64,000 bases of DNA from Xanthobacter sp. NM-25 (GTDB lineage Bacteria; Pseudomonadota; Alphaproteobacteria; Rhizobiales; Xanthobacteraceae): NCBI RefSeq assembly GCF_022138605.1, contig NZ_JACBFS010000003.1, forward strand, positions 186,001 through 250,000, written 5' to 3'. This document shows positions 42,074 through 51,067 of the stretch, in pieces; position 1 is the stretch's first letter; each line of letters begins with the position of its first letter. The position numbers and the translations under genes are program-made. The notes under the pieces were generated by a model that saw nothing but the letters and a program-made list of their open reading frames with translations, had not been told where the DNA came from and ran no database searches.

Positions 42074-42580
42074 TCAGTTCACCGGCAAGGCGAACGGCGT
42101 GCCCTCGAAGGCATCGCGGCCGCGGCCGATGCCGGCGATGGCCGCCACCATGCGCCCGTCGCGCCCCAGTGCCGCATCCGCCAAAGCGACGATGCGCGGA
42201 TTCGGGGTGGCGGTGGGCGAGGCGTGGCGCAGCCGCTGCGCCAGCTCCACCTCGTCGCGATCGGGCAGCAGCGCGCACAGCGAGGCGTAGGCCGCCGCCG
42301 TCGAGCGCGAGATGCCGGCATAGCAATGGATCACCAGCGGCGTTTCCCGCGGCCAGGCATGCACGAACTCAAACAGCGCGTGCATATGCTCGGCACCGGG
42401 CACCACCATGCCTGCCATCTCATCGACAATGTCGTTGATGCCCAGGAACAGGTGGTCCGTGGGGTCCACATTGCTGGGTCGGGTGAAGACCGTGCCGCCG
42501 TTGATGAGCGAGATCACATGGCGCGCGCCGGTGGCCGCCACTGTCTCATGCAGTTTGGCGAGGGAGCACACGTGAATCAT
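42074..42580 (-). CDS. Protein-tyrosine/dual-specificity phosphatase family protein
   Basis: A 168-residue protein with the Cys-based phosphatase loop HCYAGISRSTAA (C near residue 90, R near 96), which fits the CX5R signature. The upstream part includes a general-acid candidate Asp in NVDPTDHLF or GINDIVDEM. The ATG at 42580 overlaps the HD gene stop by four bases, so both are coupled. Substrate unknown; small bacterial members act on phosphotyrosine or phospholipids. Confidence 0.88.
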   Translation of the reverse strand: MIHVCSLAKLHETVAATGARHVISLINGGTVFTRPSNVDPTDHLFLGINDIVDEMAGMVVPGAEHMHALFEFVHAWPRETPLVIHCYAGISRSTAAAYASLCALLPDRDEVELAQRLRHASPTATPNPRIVALADAALGRDGRMVAAIAGIGRGRDAFEGTPFALPVN

Positions 42581-43239
42581 GGCTGCAGCTCCTCGAAGCG
42601 TCGCAGAAACCGCGCCTTGGCGGTCTCCGCCTCCCAAGGGGTGAGATAGTCACTTTCCTCTGCGTCGTCGAGGTGCACCGGGCGGCCGAAAAAGCCGCGC
42701 GCCTCCTGCGCCGAGAAGCCGGCAAGCCGGGTCGCCTCCAGATAGGCCGAGGCGCGGTCGGCCGCCTTCACGATCTTCACCAGGGTGTCGGGCCAGGTGG
42801 TGGGCAGGGAAAAGCGCACCGAGATGGCGGTGAGCAGGCGCGCCTCGACGCCCTTGTAATCGCCCCCCAGCACCGCCTTGAACGGGGAGATCATGTCGCC
42901 GATCACATATTCGGGGGCATCGTGCAGCAGCACGCACAGCCGCCAGCGGGCATCGAGATCGGGATGGGTGCGCCGCGCCAGGCGCTCGGTGAGCAGGGAA
43001 TGCTGGGCCACCGAGAAGATGTTGGCGCCATGGGTCTGGCCATTCCAGCGCGCCACCCGGGCAAGGCCATGGGCGATGTCCTCGACCTCCACGTCGAGCG
43101 GGGAGGGATCGAGCAGGTCGAGCCGGCGGCCGGACAGCATGCGCTGCCACGCGCGTGGCGGCGCGCTCTTGCGGGCGCGGGAAGGCTTGGCGCCCGCGCG
43201 GGGGGCGTCCGGGTCCGGTGAGGCGGGGTGAGAGGTCAC
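42577..43239 (-). CDS. HD domain hydrolase (YfbR-like phosphohydrolase)
   Basis: A 220-residue metal phosphohydrolase. Metal ligands appear in VAQHSLL (first His), LLHDAPEYV (HD pair) and a late Asp in KAADRASAY. The segment RAWQRMLSGRRLDLLDPSP is the family's usual N-terminal block, so the start must lie upstream of its Met; the GTG at 43239 is chosen. YfbR-type enzymes dephosphorylate deoxynucleoside monophosphates. It is the first gene of the coupled HD-PTP pair and is divergent from Nudix. Confidence 0.88.
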   Translation of the reverse strand: MTSHPASPDPDAPRAGAKPSRARKSAPPRAWQRMLSGRRLDLLDPSPLDVEVEDIAHGLARVARWNGQTHGANIFSVAQHSLLTERLARRTHPDLDARWRLCVLLHDAPEYVIGDMISPFKAVLGGDYKGVEARLLTAISVRFSLPTTWPDTLVKIVKAADRASAYLEATRLAGFSAQEARGFFGRPVHLDDAEESDYLTPWEAETAKARFLRRFEELQP

Positions 43240-43348
43240 GAATCGCGTGCTCCGATGCTGCCGCGAAGGTAAGGTGCCGGCCGTTCGCCACAAGGGTGGG
43301 CCCATCGCCGCGATGGCTCTCCACAGGCGCAAAGGGATCAGGAGCGCG

Positions 43349-43831
43349 ATGACCGCCACCGGTGCAACCCCCGCTGCCGCGATGACCGCCGCCATTCTGG
43401 AGCCACCTGTCGTGCTGCGCCCCACGCTGGCGGCCAGCGCGGCGGTGTTCCGCGGACCGCTGGTGCTGCTGGCGCGCCGGGTGAACGGCCCGGGCGCCGG
43501 CCTGTGGAGCCTGCCCGGCGGGCGGGTGGAAGCCGGCGAGACCCTCGCCACCGCCGCCGCGCGCGAACTGATGGAGGAAGTGGGCGTCGATGCCCACATG
43601 GTCGCTGTCGCCGGGGTGCGGGACGTGATTCTGCAGGATGCGGCCGGGCGGCTGGAGGCCCATTTCGTGGTCATCGCCTATGCGGCCCGCTGGCAGGCGG
43701 GAGAGCCCCGCACCGGCCCGGAGGCGGCGGAGGTCGGCTGGTTCCGGCCCCAGGAGGTGGCGGGCCTCGCCACCACGGAGGGGCTGGCGGAGGTGGTGAG
43801 CGCTGCCGCCGCGATCATGGCGCAGCCCTGA
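43349..43831 (+). CDS. Nudix hydrolase
   Basis: A 160-residue pyrophosphohydrolase. The Nudix box is complete: GRVEAGE, then seven residues, then REL-M-EEVGV (about residues 58-80). Strand blocks include WSLPGG before it and AEVGWFRPQEVAGL after it. The ATG at 43349 follows AGGAG at 5 bases. Substrate specificity is not apparent; ADP-ribose or nucleotide types are candidates. It may act in nucleotide sanitation alongside the divergent HD enzyme. Confidence 0.92.
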   Translation: MTATGATPAAAMTAAILEPPVVLRPTLAASAAVFRGPLVLLARRVNGPGAGLWSLPGGRVEAGETLATAAARELMEEVGVDAHMVAVAGVRDVILQDAAGRLEAHFVVIAYAARWQAGEPRTGPEAAEVGWFRPQEVAGLATTEGLAEVVSAAAAIMAQP

Positions 43832-43909
43832 GGCATCGCTCCTCAGTCGCAGTCAAGGCCTTGACCGCGCCGCATGAAGATCGCACCACAAGGCAACCCG
43901 GAACGAACC

Positions 43910-44338
43910 ATGCCCATCCGCAGCCTGTTCTTCGCTTTGCTTGTGGGGGCGGCGGCCCTCTGTGGCCCCCTCACTGGCCCTTTGGGCGGGCGCCTTCTCG
44001 CCGCGCCTTCCGCCGCTGTGGAGGGCGCGGCGCCGCCCTATGACGACGATCTGCAGCGCCTCGCCGAGATTCTCGGCGCCCTGCATTACCTGCGCCCCCT
44101 GTGCGGCGCGGTGGGAGAGGAGCAGCGCTGGCGCGACGAGATGGGCGCGCTCATCGAGACCGAGCAGCCCTCCGATGCCCGCAAGGGCAAGATGATCGCC
44201 GCCTTCAATCGCGGCTACACCAGCTTTTCCCAGGTCTACCAGGTGTGCACGCCGGCCGCGAAAGTGGCGGTGGAGCGCCAGCTGGAGGAGGGGGCGCGGC
44301 TCGCCCACGACATTGTGGTGCGCTACGGCGGAAATTGA
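43910..44338 (+). CDS. TIGR02301-type exported protein
   Basis: A 142-residue protein. The N-terminus (MPIRSLFFALLVGAAALCGP) is a Sec signal. The mature part carries the family pattern DDDLQRLAEILGALHYLRPLCG followed by WRDEMGALIE and FNRGYTSFSQVYQVC, with a Cys pair that may form a disulfide. This is a conserved alphaproteobacterial family (TIGR02301) of unknown function, probably periplasmic. The start has no strong ribosome site; an ATG at 43874 would add 12 residues. Confidence 0.88.
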   Translation: MPIRSLFFALLVGAAALCGPLTGPLGGRLLAAPSAAVEGAAPPYDDDLQRLAEILGALHYLRPLCGAVGEEQRWRDEMGALIETEQPSDARKGKMIAAFNRGYTSFSQVYQVCTPAAKVAVERQLEEGARLAHDIVVRYGGN

Positions 44339-44357
44339 TGAACGGGCGCCGGGGACG

Positions 44358-44372
44358 TTAACCTTTTGGTTA
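44358..44372. promoter_or_regulatory. CtrA-like site upstream of small gene
   Basis: TTAA at 44358-44361 and GTTA at 44369-44372 are separated by seven bases, one mismatch from the TTAA-N7-TTAA CtrA site. The same bases form a TAACC-TTTT-GGTTA dyad. It lies 77 bases before the start codon at 44449. Confidence 0.4.
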
Positions 44373-44448
44373 GAACTGGGCTCCCCTCGCGGCCATCTCG
44401 TGGTAGTCATCTCCCGTCGCCGCTTGTTGCGCGGCTGGAGGTTTCTAC

Positions 44449-44721
44449 GTGTCGACATTGCCCAGCCCAGCCATTGCCCTTCCCGATATCGCGGACATGG
44501 CCGCCGACGATCGCCATGTGGCGCTGACCTATCTCAGCGACGCCTGGGTCGAGGCCGTGCGCGACGGGCTGGAGGAGGAATGCCTGGTGCAGGCGGCCCT
44601 GTTCACGGCCCTGCGCAGCCTGGTGGCCACCTATGGCGAGACGGCCAGCGCCGATTTCGTGCTGGGGCTCGCCGACCGGGTGCGCGCCGGGGAGTATACG
44701 GTGGTGGACCACACTCATTGA
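44449..44721 (+). CDS. Small hypothetical protein
   Basis: A 90-residue soluble helical protein starting at GTG after GGAGG. It has no signal or membrane segment. Notable is ADDRHVALTYLSDAWVEAVRDGLEEE near 19-44, and it ends in VDHTH. I do not recognise it, although small proteins of this look are common in Hyphomicrobiales. A strong Rho-independent terminator 61 bases after its stop, and a CtrA-like site upstream, suggest a single-gene transcript. Confidence 0.75.
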   Translation: MSTLPSPAIALPDIADMAADDRHVALTYLSDAWVEAVRDGLEEECLVQAALFTALRSLVATYGETASADFVLGLADRVRAGEYTVVDHTH

Positions 44722-44781
44722 ATTTCGACGCCGCCGGGCGCCGTCGCGTTGTTTGAGAGTACCGCTTCAAACCGACTTCCA

Positions 44782-44824
44782 AGCGTTCCGCGTGGATGAC
44801 CTCCACCGGAGCGCTTTTTTCTTG
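44782..44824 (+). terminator. Rho-independent terminator after the small gene
   Basis: AGCGTTCCG (44782-44790) pairs with CGGAGCGCT (44807-44815) with one T-G pair. GTGGA and TCCAC extend the stem inward around TGACC. A run of six T (44815-44820), then CTTG, follows. This is the clearest intrinsic terminator in the window. Confidence 0.9.
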
Positions 44825-44843
44825 TCCGGGCGCCAAACGCCAA

Positions 44844-44865
44844 CCGGCGCCCCGAGGGGCGCCGG
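44844..44865 (-). terminator. acs: Hairpin downstream of acs
   Basis: Arms CCGGCGCCCC and GGGGCGCCGG are perfect over 10 bases with two bases between. It begins 30 bases past the acs stop on the minus strand. No T run follows, so it likely acts with the A/T-flanked hairpin next to it. Confidence 0.55.
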
Positions 44866-44894
44866 CGCGGCAGGCAAGGTGAGCGCGGCGCCGA

Positions 44895-46853
<1,959 letters not shown>

Positions 46854-47229
46854 GGCCTTTGGCTCCCTCCCGCGGGTTCACGACCCGCACCTTGAACATT
46901 TCCACCGCCGGCGCGTTCTCGCGATCATCAGCGGATGGCACGCGACTTATCGTTCTCAGCGAACGCCGTTCGCCCTTATTGGGGCGGATTATGCTGACCT
47001 GACCGCCCCTCCACAAGGCATGGAACAGCCCGACTTTGGGTGCATATCCCATTGGTCAGGCCCCCGGCGCCAGGTGTTGCGGTGCACGCCGATGAACCGC
47101 ATTGCGGGAAGTGCATGGCGGTGCAGAAGCATCTTTTGCGTGTGGTATCCGGCGGGGCTGCGTCGCCGGGGCAGGTATTCCCGTAAAAACTCTTCCCCTA
47201 TAACGCGCCGAGGGTGGAGGTTTTGTGGA
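46854..47229. other. Divergent region between acs and the DUF423-like gene
   Basis: These 376 bases should hold both promoters. GCGAAC and GTTCGC form a 6-base dyad at 46959-46973, about 110 bases before the acs start, a possible operator. TATAAC (47199-47204) is a -10 candidate for the plus-strand gene but lacks a good -35. No further gene is seen. Confidence 0.35.
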
Positions 47230-47601
47230 ATGGACATCTGGACGCGGATTCTTTTGCTGCTGGCCGGGCTCATGGGCGCGGCCGGCGTGGCGGCGGCGGC
47301 GGTGTCGGCCCATGTGGGCGGCGGCACGTTTGTGGAAACGGCGGCCTACTTCCTGTTGTTCCACGCCGCCGCGGTCACCGCACTGGTGGCGCTGGCACTC
47401 GGCCTGGCGCGGGGCACCACCCTGGTGCGCCTCGCCGGCTCGCTGCTGGTGCTCGGCGTGGTGCTGTTCAGCGGGGACCTGGCCATGCGCGGCCTGATGG
47501 ACGCGAAGCTGCTGGGCGGCAGCGCGCCGTTCGGCGGCACCACCATGATCGCCGGCTGGCTGGTGGCGGCGGTGGCGGCGCTGGTGGCCCGCCGCGCCTG
47601 A
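47230..47601 (+). CDS. DUF423-like small membrane protein
   Basis: A 123-residue protein of four hydrophobic helices. GGAGG nine bases upstream supports the ATG at 47230. The order of motifs resembles DUF423: an Ala-rich first helix ending VSAHVGG, a His in YFLLFHAAAVTALV, LLVLGVVLFSGDLAMR and a final GGTTMIAGWLVAAVAAL. Function unknown. It ends 6 bases from a convergent methyltransferase gene. Confidence 0.78.
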   Translation: MDIWTRILLLLAGLMGAAGVAAAAVSAHVGGGTFVETAAYFLLFHAAAVTALVALALGLARGTTLVRLAGSLLVLGVVLFSGDLAMRGLMDAKLLGGSAPFGGTTMIAGWLVAAVAALVARRA

Positions 47602-47607
47602 GCGTGG

Positions 47608-48270
47608 TCACGCCGGGGCGCGGGGCCGCCACACGCTGGTGTGCTTGATCTCCATGTCTTCCAGCTCGCGGGTCATCGGCACCCGATATTCGGCGATGCG
47701 CTCCAGCGTCTCCTTGGGCAGATAGGTGCGGCCGGGATCGCCGATCAGCACCCGCGCCCCGCGCCGCGCCAGGGCGCTGAGCCAGCCATGGACTCGCTCC
47801 GCCAGCTCGCGCTCATAGCTGATGTCGCCGGCCAGCACCGTGTCCCAGCCCGCGTCGCGGCCGATCAGGTCCTCGCCCACCGGGGTGAGCGCCACGCCGT
47901 TGGCGTCGCCGTTCAAGGCGATGGCCGAGAGGGCGAACGGGTCGATATCCGCGCAATCCACCTCAAGCGCGCCGGCCTTCATGGCGGCGATGCCCACCAG
48001 CCCGGAGCCAGAGGCGAAATCCAGCACGCGCCCGCCGGCCACCAATTCCGGATGGTCCAGCACATGACGCGCCAGCGCCTGGCCGCCGGCCCAGGCGAAC
48101 GCCCAGAAGGGCGGCGGCAGGCCGAGCTCGCCCAGCTCTTCCTCGGTGCGATGCCAGATGGGCACCGCCTCGTCCGCCACATGCAGCGAGATTTCCGGAA
48201 CCAGGGGAACAGGCCGCAGCCGGGTCTCGGCGCGGATGAAGGCGACGGGGTCCTTGATGCGCCCGCTCAC
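47608..48270 (-). CDS. Class I SAM methyltransferase (METTL20/ETF-beta type candidate)
   Basis: A 220-residue methyltransferase. Motif I is LDFASGSGLVGIAAMKAGA near residue 80, with an acidic CADIDPFALSAIALNGDANG region after it, and a D-rich motif IV DTVLAGDISYE. These match the family of ETF-beta lysine methyltransferase METTL20 and its bacterial relatives. GTG 48270 overlaps the EVE gene stop (GTGA). Substrate in this organism is inferred, not shown. Confidence 0.8.
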   Translation of the reverse strand: MSGRIKDPVAFIRAETRLRPVPLVPEISLHVADEAVPIWHRTEEELGELGLPPPFWAFAWAGGQALARHVLDHPELVAGGRVLDFASGSGLVGIAAMKAGALEVDCADIDPFALSAIALNGDANGVALTPVGEDLIGRDAGWDTVLAGDISYERELAERVHGWLSALARRGARVLIGDPGRTYLPKETLERIAEYRVPMTRELEDMEIKHTSVWRPRAPA

Positions 48271-48731
48271 GCCTTGCCCGCCAAACCACCCCCAGAAACA
48301 CCTCCCGAAACACCTCCCGAAACACCTCCCATGGCGCACAGCAGGGCCCATTCCTCATCGGTCACCGGCTGCACGGAAAGCCGAGAATATTTGATGAGGG
48401 CCATCTCCTGAAAGCGCGGATCGGCCTTGATGGTGGCAAGGCTGATGGGGGTCTTCAGCGGCTCCACCGCCTTGAGGTCCACCATCACGAACTTGCCGGA
48501 GGGGTCGGAGGGGTCAGGATAGGCCTCCTTGATGACCTCGACGATGCCGACGATCTCCTTGCCCTCGTTGGAATGGTAGAAGAAGCCGGTGTCGCCCAGT
48601 CTCATGGCCAGCATCTGCTGCTTGGCGAGGTGGTTGCGCACCCCATCCCAATGGGTGCCCTTGGCGCCGGCCTTCACCTGCATGTCCCAGGACCATTTGA
48701 AGGGTTCGGATTTGTAGAGCCAATGGGCCAT
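48267..48731 (-). CDS. EVE domain protein with Gly/Val/Ser repeat tail
   Basis: A 154-residue protein. MAHWLYKSEPFKWSWD at the start and WDGVRNHLAKQQML, GFFYHSNEGKEIVG and DPRFQEMALIKYSRL are EVE/thymocyte nuclear protein 1 blocks; the fold binds modified nucleotides in RNA or DNA. The C-terminus ends in a GGVS-type repeat tail encoded by exact 12-base repeats, absent from typical members. ATG 48731 is set by the conserved N-terminus. It is coupled to the methyltransferase downstream. Confidence 0.9.
   Translation of the reverse strand: MAHWLYKSEPFKWSWDMQVKAGAKGTHWDGVRNHLAKQQMLAMRLGDTGFFYHSNEGKEIVGIVEVIKEAYPDPSDPSGKFVMVDLKAVEPLKTPISLATIKADPRFQEMALIKYSRLSVQPVTDEEWALLCAMGGVSGGVSGGVSGGGLAGKA
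48295..48330 (-). repeat. 12-base in-frame tandem repeat in the EVE protein tail
   Basis: Three exact copies of GAAACACCTCCC (plus-strand reading) encode GGVS units at the protein's C-terminus. The reading frame is preserved on slippage. Confidence 0.9.
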
Positions 48732-48791
48732 GGGCGCGCTCGAAAGGTTTGTGAAATGAACCTTGCGGGTGTGCCGCGTCGCGCCGGAGTT

Positions 48792-48830
48792 GGCAAGGGG
48801 GCTTGGCAAGGGGGCTTGGCAAGGGGGCTT
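48792..48830. repeat. 13-base tandem repeat upstream of the EVE gene
   Basis: Three exact copies of GGCAAGGGGGCTT, then a partial GGCA, lie in the 224-base divergent gap between EVE and the ABM monooxygenase (48732-48955). The first copy is about 60 bases from the EVE start. The unit is not a multiple of three, and the repeat could alter promoter spacing. Confidence 0.9.
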
Positions 48831-48955
48831 GGCAGTAGCTTTGGCAATCCCGTCGGCAAGCGGATGAGCGGGGGGTCACGGCGTGGTTGGCGGAACAGGC
48901 TGGTGGTGTAAGAGGGGGCGCCGCTTGGGCAGGGTCACAACACGAGGAGCGCAGG

Positions 48956-49255
48956 ATGATTCTTGAGATCGCCACCATCGAGGTGAAGGACGGCGCGAGC
49001 GCCGACTTTGAAGCGGCCGTGCGGGCCGCCACCCCCTGCTTCCAGCGCGCGCGGGGCTGCAAGGGCCTGGCGCTGCGCCGCTCGGTGGAACAGCCCAACC
49101 GCTATTTTCTGGTGGTGACCTGGGAGACCCTGGAGGACCACACGGTGCATTTTCGCAATTCGCCGGACTTCCAGGAATGGCGGCAGCTGGCCGGCCCGTT
49201 CATGGCGGCGCCGCCCAGCGTCGAGCACAACACCCTGGCGCTCACCGCTTTCTAA
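48956..49255 (+). CDS. Antibiotic biosynthesis monooxygenase (ABM) domain protein
   Basis: A 99-residue ferredoxin-like-fold protein. The pattern MILEIATIEVKDG, then FEAAVRAATPCFQRARGCKG, then FLVVTWETLEDH and HFRNSPDFQEWRQL is the ABM module. Some members oxidise quinones or degrade heme without cofactors; most are of unknown function. AGGAG about 8 bases before the ATG sets the start. It is monocistronic and convergent with hemY. Confidence 0.9.
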   Translation: MILEIATIEVKDGASADFEAAVRAATPCFQRARGCKGLALRRSVEQPNRYFLVVTWETLEDHTVHFRNSPDFQEWRQLAGPFMAAPPSVEHNTLALTAF

Positions 49256-49299
49256 CGCCGGTTGAGGCGCGGCTGCGCGGCCCGATCCAACACGGGTCC

Positions 49300-49333
49300 G
49301 ACCGACCCCGGAGGACGGCCGCCGGGGTCGGTC
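49300..49333. terminator. Strong hairpin between ABM gene and hemY
   Basis: Perfect 12-base arms GACCGACCCCGG and CCGGGGTCGGTC flank a 10-base loop between two convergent stops (49255 and 49337). No T tract; a shared bidirectional stop is likely. Confidence 0.7.
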
Positions 49334-49336
49334 CGG

Positions 49337-51067
49337 TCACAGACCAAACAGGCGGCGGGGCGCCGGGGCAGGCTCGGCATCCGCCGTCTCCGGGCCGGGA
49401 TCATCCGGCAGGGGCGGCATGGCGATGACCGGGTCGCTCTCCTTCGCGCGCTCCGCCGGCCGAGCCTTGAGCGCCACCTGCGCCGGGGTCGCGCCCACCA
49501 CATCAATGGTGTGCGGCGCCGGCCCGGCGCCGGGGGCCACGGCGGGAGCCGCAGAAGGGGCCACAGAGGGCGCCACGGCGGGAGTGACAGGGGTGGTCGG
49601 CTGAGCGGTGGGCTCCACGGACGCCGGCATTTCCGGTTCTGCCGCCAGGGCGGCTTCCAGGGCGCGCGCCTGGGCTTCCGCCTGCGCCTCGGCCTCGGCC
49701 GCCTGCACCCGGGCCTGCTCGCTGGCGCGCACGGCGGCGATGGCTGCCATCACCCGTTCGGCGCCATGCTCCAGCACCGGGGTCGAGGCGACGCCCGGTG
49801 GCACCGTCCAGGTGAAGGCATCCAGCTTGCCGGTGACCGGGGAGATGGGTTGCCACTGGTCGGCGATCACCCCATCGGCGATCCACGCCGGGTCGCGGGC
49901 GGCATTGACGGCCCGCGCGGTCCACTCACGGGCCTTGCCGATATCGCCATTCTCGCCGGCCTCCAGCTCCGCCATCAGCAGGCACACCCGCTGGGTAGGC
50001 GCCTCCAGCAGCGGCTGCAGGGTCTTGCGGGCCTCGCCATATTCATGGGCATCGAGGCAGGCGCGGGCCAGGGCGACGGCGCTCTCGGGATGGTGGGGCG
50101 CCTTGGCCACCAGCAGCCGGACCCGCTTCAGCCGATCCAGGGCCGCGTCTCCGGGGCGCAGGTGGGCCTCCACCTCAGCCAGTTCCGGATGGGGGTTGGC
50201 GGCATAGGCGGCTTCCACCACCTTGGCGGCCTTTTTCAATTCACCGGCGGCACCCATCAGGCGGCCGGCACAGGCGGCGGCGGGCACCAGCGTGGGGGCG
50301 AGACGCACCGCTTCCTGCGCCAGTTCGCGCGCCACCAGCGGGTCGGCCTGCTCCAGGGCCAGGGCCTCGGCGGTCAGCAGCACCGCCCGGCGGCGGCGAT
50401 ATTGCGCCTTGTCGATGCCCTTCTGCGCCATCTGCCGTTCCAGCACGGTGCGGGCGGCGCGAAAATCCCCGGCGGCGCAATGGGCCTCGATGACCGCGTC
50501 GGCCGCCCAGCCCAGGGTTGGGGCCTCGGCCGCCGCCTCGGCTGCGATGACGGCAGCGGCGGCGCGATCGCCGGCCTTGCGGGCTTCCATGTGCAGGCCG
50601 CGCAGACCCAGCAGGCGGGTCGGCGGATATTTCGCCATGGTTTCGAAGGCGGCCACGGCCACCTCGGGATTGTTGTCGAACTGGGCGGTCTGGGCCGCCA
50701 GAAGGTGCGTGAGCGGCTCGTGGGGCAGCAGCCGGGCCGCATCGCTGCACGCCTTGCGGGCGGCGGTGGCATCGCCGCTGCCGATGGCGATGAGGCCCTG
50801 GGTGAGCGCCCGCCAGCCCTGTTCGCGCCGGCGCCGGCCGGAAAGGGCGGCCACCAGCCGCGGCGAGTTGATGAGGAAGGCGATCAGCCGCCACAGGGCC
50901 AGCATCACCCCGGTGACCACGGCGATGACGGCGAGCGCCACCGGAATGGTGGTGTCGACGCGCCAGCCCTGCCACACCAGGGAAATCTCCCCCGGTCGGT
51001 CGGCAATCCAGGACGCGCCGAAGGCCAGGGCCGCGAGCAGGGCGAGGAAGAAGACGAGACGGATCAC
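49337..51067 (-). CDS. hemY: HemY-type TPR membrane protein
   Basis: A 576-residue protein. Two N-terminal membrane helices (about 1-20 and 42-65) carry RPGEISLVWQGWRVDTTIPVAL between them, the HemY_N signature. TPR repeats follow to about 450, then an Ala/Glu/Pro-rich low-complexity tail of about 100 residues. HemY in this sense belongs to the heme gene cluster and is not the protoporphyrinogen oxidase of Gram-positives; its function is unknown. It overlaps mic60 by ATGA and ends the cluster. Confidence 0.92.
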   Translation of the reverse strand: MIRLVFFLALLAALAFGASWIADRPGEISLVWQGWRVDTTIPVALAVIAVVTGVMLALWRLIAFLINSPRLVAALSGRRRREQGWRALTQGLIAIGSGDATAARKACSDAARLLPHEPLTHLLAAQTAQFDNNPEVAVAAFETMAKYPPTRLLGLRGLHMEARKAGDRAAAAVIAAEAAAEAPTLGWAADAVIEAHCAAGDFRAARTVLERQMAQKGIDKAQYRRRRAVLLTAEALALEQADPLVARELAQEAVRLAPTLVPAAACAGRLMGAAGELKKAAKVVEAAYAANPHPELAEVEAHLRPGDAALDRLKRVRLLVAKAPHHPESAVALARACLDAHEYGEARKTLQPLLEAPTQRVCLLMAELEAGENGDIGKAREWTARAVNAARDPAWIADGVIADQWQPISPVTGKLDAFTWTVPPGVASTPVLEHGAERVMAAIAAVRASEQARVQAAEAEAQAEAQARALEAALAAEPEMPASVEPTAQPTTPVTPAVAPSVAPSAAPAVAPGAGPAPHTIDVVGATPAQVALKARPAERAKESDPVIAMPPLPDDPGPETADAEPAPAPRRLFGL

